The notes beneath the pieces are model-generated. The model ran no database searches. It had not been told where the DNA came from and saw nothing but the letters and a program-made list of their open reading frames with translations. Position numbers and translations under genes: made by a program. Below, in pieces: positions 1-7,052 of a DNA stretch of 14,197 nucleotides. Numbering within the stretch: position 1 is the first letter of the stretch; the number at the start of each line of letters is the position of its first letter. Source of the stretch: Gammaproteobacteria bacterium (lineage in GTDB: Bacteria > Pseudomonadota > Gammaproteobacteria > Natronospirales > REEB76); contig DAHVFI010000040.1 of the NCBI GenBank assembly GCA_027317045.1, positions 1-14,197 of the forward strand. Direction: 5' to 3'.

Positions 1-101
1 GATTCGGCTTCGGCGCACCTCGCCCATCTGCAAAAGCTGGCCATCACGTTAAGAGTAAAACAAGAACATTGACTACCGTCGGGATCGTGGCTGTACGGGT
101 C

Positions 102-938
102 TCAGGGTTCGGCCACCAGATAAGCAATCCAGGCAGCATCCGCCTCGCCCCGTTCTGCGGGGGCGAATACCGCATTACCCTCGCCAGTCTTCTTGTCAGT
201 GCCTTCCAGATATACGATCACCTTGGAGAAACCTGCTTCCAGCAATACTTCCCGTAGTTCTGGCAATGTCCAAAGCCGCCAGTGATAGCTGAAAGCACGC
301 TTGAGCCGGGAACCGTCAGGGAAAGCAAAATGGATATGACAGGTGGTGGTACCCGATATCGGCTCGTACTCAGCCTGTTCCCATATATATGTGTAACGAC
401 CGAAATCCTGTCGCTCGCGCATCTGTCGAAATGCATCATAGCCGCCGTAGGCGTCCAGCATAAAAATACCGTCAGCCGCCAGACTCCGGTGCACCCTGCG
501 GAAATATTCCCGTAGTATCGCCCGCTGTTTGAAAACCCAATAACTAAAATTGAATGCCAGTAGCAAATCCACTGACGGTGTATCCACTGTAAGCACGTCT
601 GCTTCCAGAAGCGTAAGCCGTTTGATAGCTGAAGGCGTGAGCTTGGCCTGATTATACTGTCGCCCCCAGTCAAGCACCTTGGAATCCAGATCTACCCCGA
701 TCGCCTCACGCCGTGCGTCGCGGCGCACCCACTCGCAGGCGGCCAGCGACGTGCCACAGAAGTCCTCCCGCAGTCGCAGCGGTGTCCGCCCGCGCCGTTC
801 GCGGAATACCTGCTCCACAAATTGCATTTCCCAAACCACGTCCTGCACCGATTTCTGGTACAGGGCGTAACGATCGGCACGTTCAGCCAGGGTAACGGTA
901 TGTCGACGAGTTGGATTGGTACGACGAGCAGAGCGCAT
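102..938 (-). CDS. Class I SAM-dependent methyltransferase
   Basis: Predicted soluble methyltransferase of 278 residues that transfers a methyl group from S-adenosylmethionine to an unknown substrate. The Rossmann-type SAM site is visible: motif EDFCGT at about residues 58-63 stands at the glycine loop, and the acidic end of strand 2 is GVDLD (81-85). A further LLEADVL segment and an NFSYW segment follow. The C-terminal half (FPDGSRLKRAFSYHWRLWT) is typical of small uncharacterised proteobacterial methyltransferases. The reading frame stays open 72 nt further upstream (to 1010). I prefer the ATG at 936-938 because AGGGA lies 7 nt before it and the longer N-terminus looks unlike protein sequence. 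The gene stands alone: a 423-bp gap separates it from dusA on the same strand. The family call is firm; the substrate cannot be inferred. Confidence 0.85.
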   Translation of the reverse strand: MRSARRTNPTRRHTVTLAERADRYALYQKSVQDVVWEMQFVEQVFRERRGRTPLRLREDFCGTSLAACEWVRRDARREAIGVDLDSKVLDWGRQYNQAKLTPSAIKRLTLLEADVLTVDTPSVDLLLAFNFSYWVFKQRAILREYFRRVHRSLAADGIFMLDAYGGYDAFRQMRERQDFGRYTYIWEQAEYEPISGTTTCHIHFAFPDGSRLKRAFSYHWRLWTLPELREVLLEAGFSKVIVYLEGTDKKTGEGNAVFAPAERGEADAAWIAYLVAEP

Positions 939-1361
939 GGATGAATCCCTGAAACAACGGTCAACGGGAATTGTTGCGGAAACAGAAAGTCGCAAATAGT
1001 CTCCACTCAAAATGTCGCCCAGGAATTGTAAACTTGATCAACATATAGAAATACAAAGAACGTGTAGCAGATATTGCTAATGCATAAAACTCTTGCATAT
1101 TTGAATGCGTCCTTATCTCAGTACCGTTCAAGTTCGGAGTATACGAACATTCTCGGGGAGAATGGCTATTGCCTGGGCCACCGCATCCAAGATGGCCGGG
1201 GTTATCGTCTTTGATTCTATTTGCTAATCTCATTTACTCGATTCGTGTGTCCTCAGCAATCTGGTTAAGGATGGGTGAACGGATGTATAAGTCAAATCAT
1301 CGTATTCAGGTGTTGCCGACGATGTATCGCGCACCGGGCACACCACGTTAGATCCCGTCGC
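939..1361. other. Intergenic region, no gene recognised
   Basis: This 423-bp gap lies between the methyltransferase start and the dusA stop, both on the minus strand. It is visibly more AT-rich than its neighbours, especially about 1020-1110, so it probably holds the methyltransferase promoter. I could not place a convincing -35/-10 pair; TACAAT read on the minus strand near 1040 lacks a good partner. A 5-bp inverted repeat (GTTCG at 1132-1136, CGAAC at 1144-1148) is present but short. Small open frames here lack ribosome sites and resemble nothing I know. No tRNA cloverleaf or clear terminator hairpin was seen. Confidence 0.5.
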
Positions 1362-2372
1362 TTAAGCCACCGCCTGTATGCTGCACCGAGCGTCCCGCAG
1401 AATCTCGATGCCAGCTCCCGGACGGCCGGAGTGCTCGCTGAGATAGCGTCGCCAGTGACGAACGCCGGGGCAACCCTGGAACAATCCCAAGGCATGGCGC
1501 GTCATACGCGCCAGCGGCACGCCGTGCGCCAGTTCCTCCGTGACATACGGCAACCAACATTCCAGCACCTGCGTACGCGAGAGCACCGGTGCGTCCGCAT
1601 CGAAGTAGCGCCGGTCTATGTCGGCGAACAGGTAAGGATTGGCCACCGCCTCTCGGCCGATCATTACCCCGTCGAACGATACCAAATGAGTATGCATCGC
1701 CTGGAGCGTCTGGATGCCTCCATTCACCACGATGGTAAGCTCGGGAAAATCACGCTTGAGCTTCTCCACCACATCGTACCGCAGCGGCGGTACTTCGCGA
1801 TTTTGCTTTGGGCTCAATCCTCGCAACCAGGCTTTACGCGCATGGATAATGAACGCCTGACAACCGGCCACCGCAACTGCGCGCACAAAAGCCGCCAAAT
1901 GTTCGTAACTGTCGTGCTGATCAACGCCAACCCGGGTCTTGACAGTGACCGGGATGGCTGAGACCGCGACCATGGCCGCGACACACTCCGCCACTAATTG
2001 CGGTTCAAGCATGAGACAAGCGCCGAAACGGCCGGACTGAACCCGCTCGCTAGGGCAGCCTGCATTAAGATTGATTTCATCGTAGCCGTATTCAGCGGCC
2101 AACCGCGCGCACTGTGCCAGCTCCCGCGGTTCACTGCCGCCAATTTGTAATGCCAGCGGATGTTCCGCGTCATGGAATGCCAAATAGCGCCGTGTATCAC
2201 CGTGCAGGAGCGCGCCGCTGGTCAGCATCTCGGTATATAGCCGGGTATGCCGGCTCATGAGGCGGATAAAGTAGCGGAAGTGCCGGTCGGTGTAGCCCAT
2301 CATGGGAGCGAGGCACACACGGTGGCCCATGGCCGCAGGAGAGCGTGTATTGCCAGTGTAGGTTTGCATCAT
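1362..2372 (-). CDS. dusA: tRNA-dihydrouridine(20/20a) synthase DusA
   Basis: FMN-dependent cytosolic enzyme that reduces uridine 20/20a in the tRNA D-loop to dihydrouridine using NADPH. The product is 336 residues, the usual length. Visible marks are the N-terminal flavin-binding stretch LAPMMGYTDRHFR (about 21-33), QIGGSEP (76-82), the catalytic cysteine C106 in NLNAGCPSERVQSG, VKTRVGVD, and the block HARKAWLRGLSPKQNR, which is specific to DusA rather than DusB or DusC. NGGI and the GREA segment of the phosphate-binding end follow. Two Met codons stand in a row at the start (2370-2372 and 2367-2369) and no strong ribosome site precedes them, which fits translation coupled to pdxH 9 bp upstream. 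The C-terminus carries the usual LGLFQGCPGVRHWRRYLSE helical segment. Confidence 0.96.
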   Translation of the reverse strand: MMQTYTGNTRSPAAMGHRVCLAPMMGYTDRHFRYFIRLMSRHTRLYTEMLTSGALLHGDTRRYLAFHDAEHPLALQIGGSEPRELAQCARLAAEYGYDEINLNAGCPSERVQSGRFGACLMLEPQLVAECVAAMVAVSAIPVTVKTRVGVDQHDSYEHLAAFVRAVAVAGCQAFIIHARKAWLRGLSPKQNREVPPLRYDVVEKLKRDFPELTIVVNGGIQTLQAMHTHLVSFDGVMIGREAVANPYLFADIDRRYFDADAPVLSRTQVLECWLPYVTEELAHGVPLARMTRHALGLFQGCPGVRHWRRYLSEHSGRPGAGIEILRDARCSIQAVA

Positions 2373-2381
2373 CGTCCAGAT

Positions 2382-2972
2382 TTATGGATATATTAGACAG
2401 CGCTGCCAGCTACCGTGCTCGATGAAATAACGTTCACGCTCGTGCAGACGGCCCGGTCGCGATAGCCAGAACTCGATCATATGCGGCTCTAAACGAAAGC
2501 CAGACCAATATTTAGGGCGCGGCACCGGCTGGCCGGTGAAACGCTGCTCGAATTCCAAATAGTTCCTTTCTAACTGTACTCGCTCCGGCAGGGGCTCGGA
2601 CTGCCGTGATGCCCAGGCACCGATCTGGCTCATGCGCTGGCGGGTGATCCAATAAGCATCCGCCTCGGCATCGCTCACCGCCCGAACTTTTCCTTCCACC
2701 AACACCTGCTGCATGAGTGCTTGCCAGAAAAAACAAAGGGCGGCATGAGGATTGGCGTGCAGCTGTTCGCCCTTGCGGCTCTGCATATTGGTATAAAAAA
2801 CAAAACCGTGCGCATCAAATGCCTTGAGCAAAACGGTGCGCACTGAGGGTTGGCCGTCCTTGCTGACCGTTGCCAGACTCACGGCCGCAGGTTCTGGAAT
2901 ATCCAACGTCTGGACCCTGGCAAACACTGCCTGGAAACGTTGCATAGCCTGGGAGTAAAGATCGGTGTTCAT
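2382..2972 (-). CDS. pdxH: Pyridoxamine/pyridoxine 5'-phosphate oxidase PdxH
   Basis: FMN-dependent oxidase that makes pyridoxal 5'-phosphate from pyridoxine or pyridoxamine 5'-phosphate, the last step of vitamin B6 synthesis and salvage. Visible family marks are RTVLLKAFDAHGFVFYTN..SRKGEQL (FMN contacts), the signature SQIGAWASRQSEPL in the middle, and the C-terminal WSGFRLEPHMIEFW....RLHERERY block that closes the active site, ending in the usual -YP. The frame is open up to an ATG at 3035 (217 residues). I place the start at the ATG 2970-2972 (196 residues) because family members of this short type begin with a sequence like MNTDLY; the extra 21 residues resemble nothing in the family. However, GGA lies 6 nt before the 3035 ATG and the 2972 ATG has only a distant AGG, so the longer form is possible. 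Probably co-transcribed with dusA downstream. Confidence 0.93.
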   Translation of the reverse strand: MNTDLYSQAMQRFQAVFARVQTLDIPEPAAVSLATVSKDGQPSVRTVLLKAFDAHGFVFYTNMQSRKGEQLHANPHAALCFFWQALMQQVLVEGKVRAVSDAEADAYWITRQRMSQIGAWASRQSEPLPERVQLERNYLEFEQRFTGQPVPRPKYWSGFRLEPHMIEFWLSRPGRLHERERYFIEHGSWQRCLIYP

Positions 2973-3078
2973 ATTATCAGCATCGACCTGGAAACACGCT
3001 CCAAGTTTAGGAAAACCCGGACAAGATAGTGCCATTCACGGTCCGACAAGCCTACCCTGAACTCATGGCAAAGGGTTC

Positions 3079-3114
3079 ATCATGCATGGAATCAGTGCAA
3101 TAACCATCCATGAT
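3079..3114. repeat. Imperfect inverted repeat upstream of pdxH
   Basis: The arms are 3079-3089 and 3104-3114, 11 bp each with one mismatch, around a 14-nt loop. The repeat lies 44 bp upstream of the longer pdxH start. The stem is AT-rich and no T-run follows on either strand, so it is a poor intrinsic terminator. It could be an operator or a leader hairpin. A second small repeat (TTTCGC 3118-3123, GCGAAA 3133-3138) lies next to it. Function not known. Confidence 0.35.
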
Positions 3115-3204
3115 AGGTTTCGCCGTACGCTAGCGAAATTGCAGTATCTATGCAAATCTCGCGCAGCAACTTCTTCAACCTGCTATCCGCGTTTATAAGC
3201 ACTG

Positions 3205-5028
3205 TCAGGCGGCCGCCACGCCGCGCGCCGCCTTCTTGCGCTCATGCTCCTTGAGGTAGCGTTTGCGCAGGCGGATGTGATGCGGCGTAATCTCCACCAG
3301 TTCGTCGTCCTCGATGAATTCCATGGCCTGCTCTAGCGTGAACCTGAGCGCGGGCGTCAGCAGGATATTCTCGTCACGGCCGGCAGCGCGGATATTGGTG
3401 AGCTGCTTGCCCTTCAGGGGATTCACGGTGAGATCGTTATCACGGGCATGGATGCCGATGACCTGCCCTTCATAGACAGGATCACCGGGCGCCACCAGCA
3501 GCCGGCCCCGCTCTTGCAAGTTGAAAAGTGCATAAGCCACGACCTTGCCGGCACCATTGGAAATCATAGCGCCATTGGCGCGCTGATTGACCTCGGAGCC
3601 CTTGGCGGGTCCATAGTGATCAAATACATGATGCAGCAGTCCGGTACCTGAAGTCAGTGTGCGGAATGCAGTCTGGAAACCAATGAGCCCACGTGCCGGG
3701 ATCATGTAATCCAGGCGCACGCGGCCGCGGCCGTCGGAACGCATGTCGGCCAGATCGCCGCCACGACTGCCTAGGGCCTCCATCACACCTCCCTGATGGC
3801 GTTCCTCTATATCCACCGTGAGCATTTCAAACGGCTCATGGCGCACGCCGTTCACTTCGTGGCAAATCACCTGCGGACGTGATACGGCAATCTCATAGCC
3901 TTCGCGCCGCATGGTTTCCAGCAAGATTGAAAGATGCAATTCACCGCGGCCCGATACCCGGAATTTTTCCGGATCTTCGGTATCCTCGACCCGCAGAGCC
4001 ACGTTGTGCAGTACTTCACGGTATAGACGCTCGCGCACCTGGCGACTGGTGAGAAACTTGCCATCCTGTCCGGCAAACGGCGAGCTGTTGGTCTCGAAAG
4101 TCATGCTGATGGTGGGTTCGTCCACGGACAGGGATGGCAGCGCTTCCACATGTTCCGGATCGCAAAGCGTGTCAGAGATGCGTGGCGCGGAAATACCGGT
4201 GAATGCTACGATGTCGCCGGCCTGGGCTTCCGCGACTTCGATACGATGCAGGCCGAGGAAACCGAATACCTGCAACACGCGCTCACGGCGCACCTGTCCT
4301 TCGTGATCAATCACCGCCACGGAGCTGTTGCGCATGATGCGGCCGCGGGCAATTCGGCCAATGCCGATGGCGCCCACATAACTGGAATAATCCAGCGAGC
4401 TCACCTGCAACTGGAACGGGCCGTCCAGCTCCACCGGTGGCGGCGGTGTGTATTTCACGATGGCTTCAAACAGAGCGGTCATGTCCTTGCCCGGCAGATC
4501 CAGATTCAAGGTGGCATGACCCTGCAGCGCCGAGGCATACACCACCGGGAAATCCAACTGCGCATCCGAGGCGCCCAACTTGTCGAGCAAATCAAAGGTC
4601 TGGTCCAGCACCCAGTGCGGCCGCGCACCATCGCGATCAATCTTATTGATGACCACAATGGGCTTGAGGCCGTGGGCAAAAGCCTTCTGGGTCACAAAAC
4701 GCGTCTGCGGCATGGGACCGTCCACCGCATCCACCAGCAGCAGCACCGAATCCACCATGGACAGCACTCGTTCCACCTCACCGCCGAAGTCCGCATGGCC
4801 GGGGGTATCCACGATATTGATACGGTACCCACCCCAGCGAATGGCGGTGTTCTTGGCCAGGATAGTGATGCCCCGCTCCCGCTCCAAATCGTTAGAATCC
4901 ATGACCCTATCCGGCATGGCGGCACGGGCGTCCAGAGTTCCGGACTGCCGTAGTAGTTGGTCCACCAAGGTAGTCTTGCCATGATCTACATGGGCGATGA
5001 TGGCGATATTGCGGAGTTTTTCGATCAC
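3205..5028 (-). CDS. typA: Translational GTPase TypA/BipA
   Basis: Ribosome-associated GTPase of the EF-G/LepA group, implicated in ribosome assembly and adaptation to cold and stress. The 607-residue length is normal. GTPase motifs in order: G1 AHVDHGKT (12-19), G2 ERGITI (51-56), G3 DTPGH (74-78), G4 NKID (128-131), G5 around YASALQG. The beta-barrel domain II, the domain resembling EF-G III (SGRGELHLSILLETMRREGYE), the EF-G domain V-like part, and the TypA-specific C-terminal domain (GSEVNQRANGAMISNGAGKVVAYAL onward) all follow without a break. The start codon is GTG at 5026-5028 (MIEKLRNIAIIAHVDHGK is the usual beginning of the family); no strong ribosome site precedes it. A TATAAT box 30 nt upstream suggests transcription from its own promoter with a short leader. 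Divergent from the RRM-protein gene. Confidence 0.97.
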   Translation of the reverse strand: MIEKLRNIAIIAHVDHGKTTLVDQLLRQSGTLDARAAMPDRVMDSNDLERERGITILAKNTAIRWGGYRINIVDTPGHADFGGEVERVLSMVDSVLLLVDAVDGPMPQTRFVTQKAFAHGLKPIVVINKIDRDGARPHWVLDQTFDLLDKLGASDAQLDFPVVYASALQGHATLNLDLPGKDMTALFEAIVKYTPPPPVELDGPFQLQVSSLDYSSYVGAIGIGRIARGRIMRNSSVAVIDHEGQVRRERVLQVFGFLGLHRIEVAEAQAGDIVAFTGISAPRISDTLCDPEHVEALPSLSVDEPTISMTFETNSSPFAGQDGKFLTSRQVRERLYREVLHNVALRVEDTEDPEKFRVSGRGELHLSILLETMRREGYEIAVSRPQVICHEVNGVRHEPFEMLTVDIEERHQGGVMEALGSRGGDLADMRSDGRGRVRLDYMIPARGLIGFQTAFRTLTSGTGLLHHVFDHYGPAKGSEVNQRANGAMISNGAGKVVAYALFNLQERGRLLVAPGDPVYEGQVIGIHARDNDLTVNPLKGKQLTNIRAAGRDENILLTPALRFTLEQAMEFIEDDELVEITPHHIRLRKRYLKEHERKKAARGVAAA

Positions 5029-5057
5029 GGGACGGGAACCGGCGGAAAAGGCCGGGC

Positions 5058-5063
5058 ATTATA
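5058..5063 (-). promoter_or_regulatory. -10 box of the probable typA promoter
   Basis: Reading the minus strand, a perfect TATAAT lies 29 nt before the GTG start of typA. At 17 bp upstream the hexamer is ACGGTA, a poor -35, so the promoter may rely on other contacts or an activator. Transcription would start near 5050, giving a leader of only about 20 nt. The match is seen; activity is inferred. Confidence 0.45.
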
Positions 5064-5413
5064 CGGCAAACCACCCTGCCTACCGTGTCGCGAGATGGCA
5101 CTTTGGTAAGGGTTTCTCACCCATACTGGGTATTGGACAGGCCTTTGCAACAGGCGTAAGCTCTCGGCCCCGTTCGGGACCTGTCACACACCTGCAGACG
5201 TTCTTTGGGGAATTCGCCCGGCTCGCCGCATCAAAGTGATCAAGTAACGAACAATAAGGCGGTTGCCGCTTGAATGTGTCGCCCTTCCCGTTCTTAATGA
5301 AGATGAAGGGATGCCACAAACAGGGGCCCAAGCCGTCAGGCAGTATCACGGCAGCAGGCTTCAACTCCCGCTACCGTGGTTTTCATTAAGTTACAGCAGA
5401 GTGAATCAAGAGT
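5064..5413. other. Divergent intergenic region typA / RRM gene
   Basis: This gap of about 350 bp separates the two divergent genes. On the plus strand TTGAAT (5270-5275) and TTAATG (5294-5299), 18 bp apart, form a possible weak promoter for the RRM gene, with a leader of about 110 nt. Distant 6-bp arms GACAGG (5136-5141) and CCTGTC (5180-5185) could pair. I found no open frame with a ribosome site and no known RNA. A long leader would fit a post-transcriptionally controlled or cold-responsive gene, but nothing here proves that. Confidence 0.35.
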
Positions 5414-5704
5414 ATGACGTCAATCTATGTGGGCAATCTGCCCTTTACCGCTTCCGAAGAGGAAGTTCGTTCCAAGTTCGAGTCGTTCGGCACCGTGCAT
5501 TCGGTGAAACTGATCGCTGACCGCGAAACCGGCCGCCCACGCGGGTTCGCTTTCGTGGAAATGGATCAGGGCGCGGCTCAAAAAGCCATCCAGGAGCTGA
5601 ATGGCAAGGATATGGGCGGCCGTCCGCTGCGCGTGAATGAAGCGCAGGAACGGCAACCACGCCAAGGCGGCGCTGGCGGCGGCGGCCGCGGCGGCCGCTG
5701 GTAA
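5414..5704 (+). CDS. Small RRM-domain RNA-binding protein
   Basis: A 96-residue protein consisting of a single RNA recognition motif and a short basic glycine-rich tail. RNP2 is IYVGNL (residues 4-9) and RNP1 is RGFAFVEM (43-50), with the aromatic residues Y5, F45 and F47 that stack on RNA bases. The ETGRPRG loop and the C-terminal GGRPLRVNEA strand complete the fold. Residues 82-96 are nearly all Gly, Arg and Gln, as in the cold-inducible Rbp proteins of cyanobacteria and their proteobacterial relatives. Such proteins bind single-stranded RNA in the cytosol and are often growth- or cold-regulated; the target here is unknown. The ribosome site is weak. The gene is monocistronic: its own hairpin terminator begins 24 nt after the stop. 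Confidence 0.92.
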   Translation: MTSIYVGNLPFTASEEEVRSKFESFGTVHSVKLIADRETGRPRGFAFVEMDQGAAQKAIQELNGKDMGGRPLRVNEAQERQPRQGGAGGGGRGGRW

Positions 5705-5727
5705 TCTCCTAGCCTCGATAAAATTGA

Positions 5728-5756
5728 ACACCCCTGGCCTCTCCGGCCAGGGGTGT
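5728..5756 (+). terminator. Intrinsic terminator of the RRM gene
   Basis: A perfect 12-bp GC-rich stem (ACACCCCTGGCC at 5728-5739 pairing with 5745-5756) with a 5-nt loop, followed by the moderately T-rich CTGTTTCCTG. The stem is strong and the T-tract imperfect. It lies directly behind the RRM gene stop and no minus-strand gene ends here. Confidence 0.8.
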
Positions 5757-5897
5757 CTGTTTCCTGAATCTTGCCTGCCGCATATGAAAAACGGCGGGGT
5801 CTCATGACGTTTGTCACTTTCCGGCGGCTTTAGCTACCGCTATCATACCTTTGTGCCTTCAGGCCGTCTGCCGAGAACTTTAATCCCGATAGTTTAG

Positions 5898-5917
5898 GCG
5901 CCGTTTTAAAACGGCGC
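5898..5917. repeat. Perfect 20-bp palindrome
   Basis: GCGCCGTTTTAAAACGGCGC is identical to its own reverse complement. It has GC-rich ends and a TTTTAAAA centre without a loop, so as DNA it looks more like a dimeric protein site than a hairpin; as RNA it could form a 7-8-bp stem. It lies 38 bp left of the IS30-family element in a stretch that preceded the YIP1-like gene before the insertion. Its role is unknown. Confidence 0.6.
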
Positions 5918-5954
5918 GTACCGAAAATAGCTGCGCGGGCGGCATAATTGATAT

Positions 5955-5980
5955 GGCGGCTTCAAGTTCCAAGTGCAACT
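5955..5980. repeat. Left terminal inverted repeat of the IS30-family element
   Basis: A 26-bp end beginning GGCGGCTTCAAG, matching the reverse complement of the right end at 20 of 26 positions. It overlaps the transposase stop codon (5962-5964). Preceded by the TAT target repeat. Confidence 0.75.
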
Positions 5981-6924
5981 GTGAGTGATGTCTTGGTGTG
6001 AAAGAATACCTCATGCGGTGTTTTGAATCCTAATCGCTGTCTGGGCCGGTGATTGAGCCGCTGCATAGCATGATCCAGTTCTTTCTGTGTGACAGTGCTC
6101 AGGTTGCGGCGCTTGGGGAAGTACTGACGGATCAACCCATTGGTATTTGAGTGGGTGCCGCGCTCCCATGAACAATAGGGATGCGCAAAGTACACGTGCA
6201 CGGCCAGGGATTGAGCAATGCGTTCATGCTGGGCGCCTTCGGTGCCGTTATCCAGCGTGAGCGTGTGCACGCGGGCTTTGAACGGGCGCAGCAGTTTGAC
6301 CGTGGCCTCGCGGAAGGCTTGAGCCGTGCGCCGCCAGCACGGTATAGCCGCTCTTACGCTCCACCCAAGAGACCAGCACGCCCCGATGGTGGCGTCCCGA
6401 TCAGGATGTCACCTTCCCAGTCCCCGATCCGAGCGCGGCGCCCCGATCGCCGGGCGTGCTTCGATACTCACCCGGTCCTTCAGCTGCCCACGCCGCTCCA
6501 CACGCCCATAGCGTTTGCGCCGTTGCCGCTGACAGCGCAGAAATCGATACAACGTACCGCCCGCCTGACGGTCCTGGCACAGGTACTGGTAGATCCATTC
6601 ATGACTGATGGGCCGCCGCCCTTCGTCGGCCAATCGGTCTCGAATCTGCACCGGACTCCACTCCCGTCGGATCAAGCTGTCCACCCGTTGCCACTCACTG
6701 ACTCCGATACGCGAACGATAACTCGCCGCTCGGCGCCGCTCACAGCAGGCCTGCGCCTGCTTCGGTCGGTAACCCCGCCCGCCCCGGTTGCGCGCCAACT
6801 CGCGGGATATCGTCGATTTATGTACCGCCAGCTCGTCGGCGGTCTGCGTTTGGTCAAAACCTGCTTTCAGGTACGCGTATATCTGGTATCGTTGCTCTCG
6901 GGTCAGCTGCGTGTAGCCTTTCAT
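5962..6924 (-). pseudogene. IS30-family transposase, frameshifted and catalytically dead
   Basis: The N-terminal part (6409-6924) has the IS30 helix-turn-helix region: LTREQRYQIYAYLKAG followed by AVHKSTISRELARN. The DDE core comes next but changes frame three times within about 120 nt: near 6424-6444 (the G-run GGGG fits an extra base), near 6386-6394, and near 6324-6337. Each change shifts the frame the same way, so together they restore it and the C-terminal part (5962-6270 onward) is in the frame of the start; a TGA at 6409-6411 ends the first part. Intact fragments in the shifted frames include RIGDWEGD and GVLVSWVERKSGYTVLAA. The first two catalytic Asp remain (DWEGD, TLDNG). The third, a Glu in the usual GTNENTNG, is Ser here (GTHSNTNG), exactly 34 residues after the second Asp. 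Confidence 0.9.
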
Positions 6925-6995
6925 CTGTGCCCCTTCGACTTGCCGGTCGGAAAAGCAGCGATACTACCGCAGCTTACCCACTCAGCCCGTCATGA

Positions 6996-7021
6996 AGTCG
7001 CACTTCAGAGTTGAATCCGCC
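6996..7021. repeat. Right terminal inverted repeat of the IS30-family element
   Basis: The transposase-proximal end. Its reverse complement begins GGCGGATTCAAC and matches the left end at 20 of 26 positions. Followed by the TAT target repeat at 7022-7024, 31 bp before the YIP1-like start codon. Confidence 0.75.
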
Positions 7022-7052
7022 TATTTATTTAAGGTCAACCGGAGATTCCAGT

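Larger units (their letters stand above)
5955..7021 (-). mobile_element. IS30-family insertion sequence, complete but inactive
   Basis: The element is about 1067 bp, normal for IS30 elements. The left end (5955-5980) and the right end (6996-7021, reverse complement) match at 20 of 26 positions, sharing GGCGG, TTCAA and AAGTGC; the GATTCAA core of the right end resembles the end of IS30 itself. A 3-bp direct repeat TAT flanks both sides (5952-5954 and 7022-7024), as expected from IS30-type insertion. One transposase reading region fills the inside, on the minus strand, and is broken. The boundaries rest on repeat and flank comparison by eye, so they may be off by one or two bases. Confidence 0.85.

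Noticed and set aside
1..72. Possible C-terminal 23 codons of a plus-strand gene ending at TGA 70-72
   Set aside because: The frame is open from the window edge, but 23 residues give no recognisable family and another frame is also open, so a gene cannot be claimed.
1132..1148. GTTCG-N7-CGAAC as a LexA-like or other operator
   Set aside because: The arms are 5 bp only, the layout fits no LexA box I know, and it is not placed over a recognisable promoter.
1275..1961. A 228-codon open frame on the plus strand overlapping dusA
   Set aside because: Antisense to the conserved DusA coding region, with no ribosome site and no recognisable domain.
4150..4953. A 267-codon open frame on the plus strand opposite typA
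   Set aside because: TypA is intact and unmistakable on the other strand; the plus-strand product resembles no protein family.
5136..5185. GACAGG / CCTGTC arms as part of a structured RNA or riboswitch
   Set aside because: The arms are short and 38 nt apart, the inner part has no convincing further helices, and it matches no known RNA class.
6181..7014. A 277-codon open frame on the plus strand across the IS element
   Set aside because: Antisense to the decayed transposase and low in recognisable structure.
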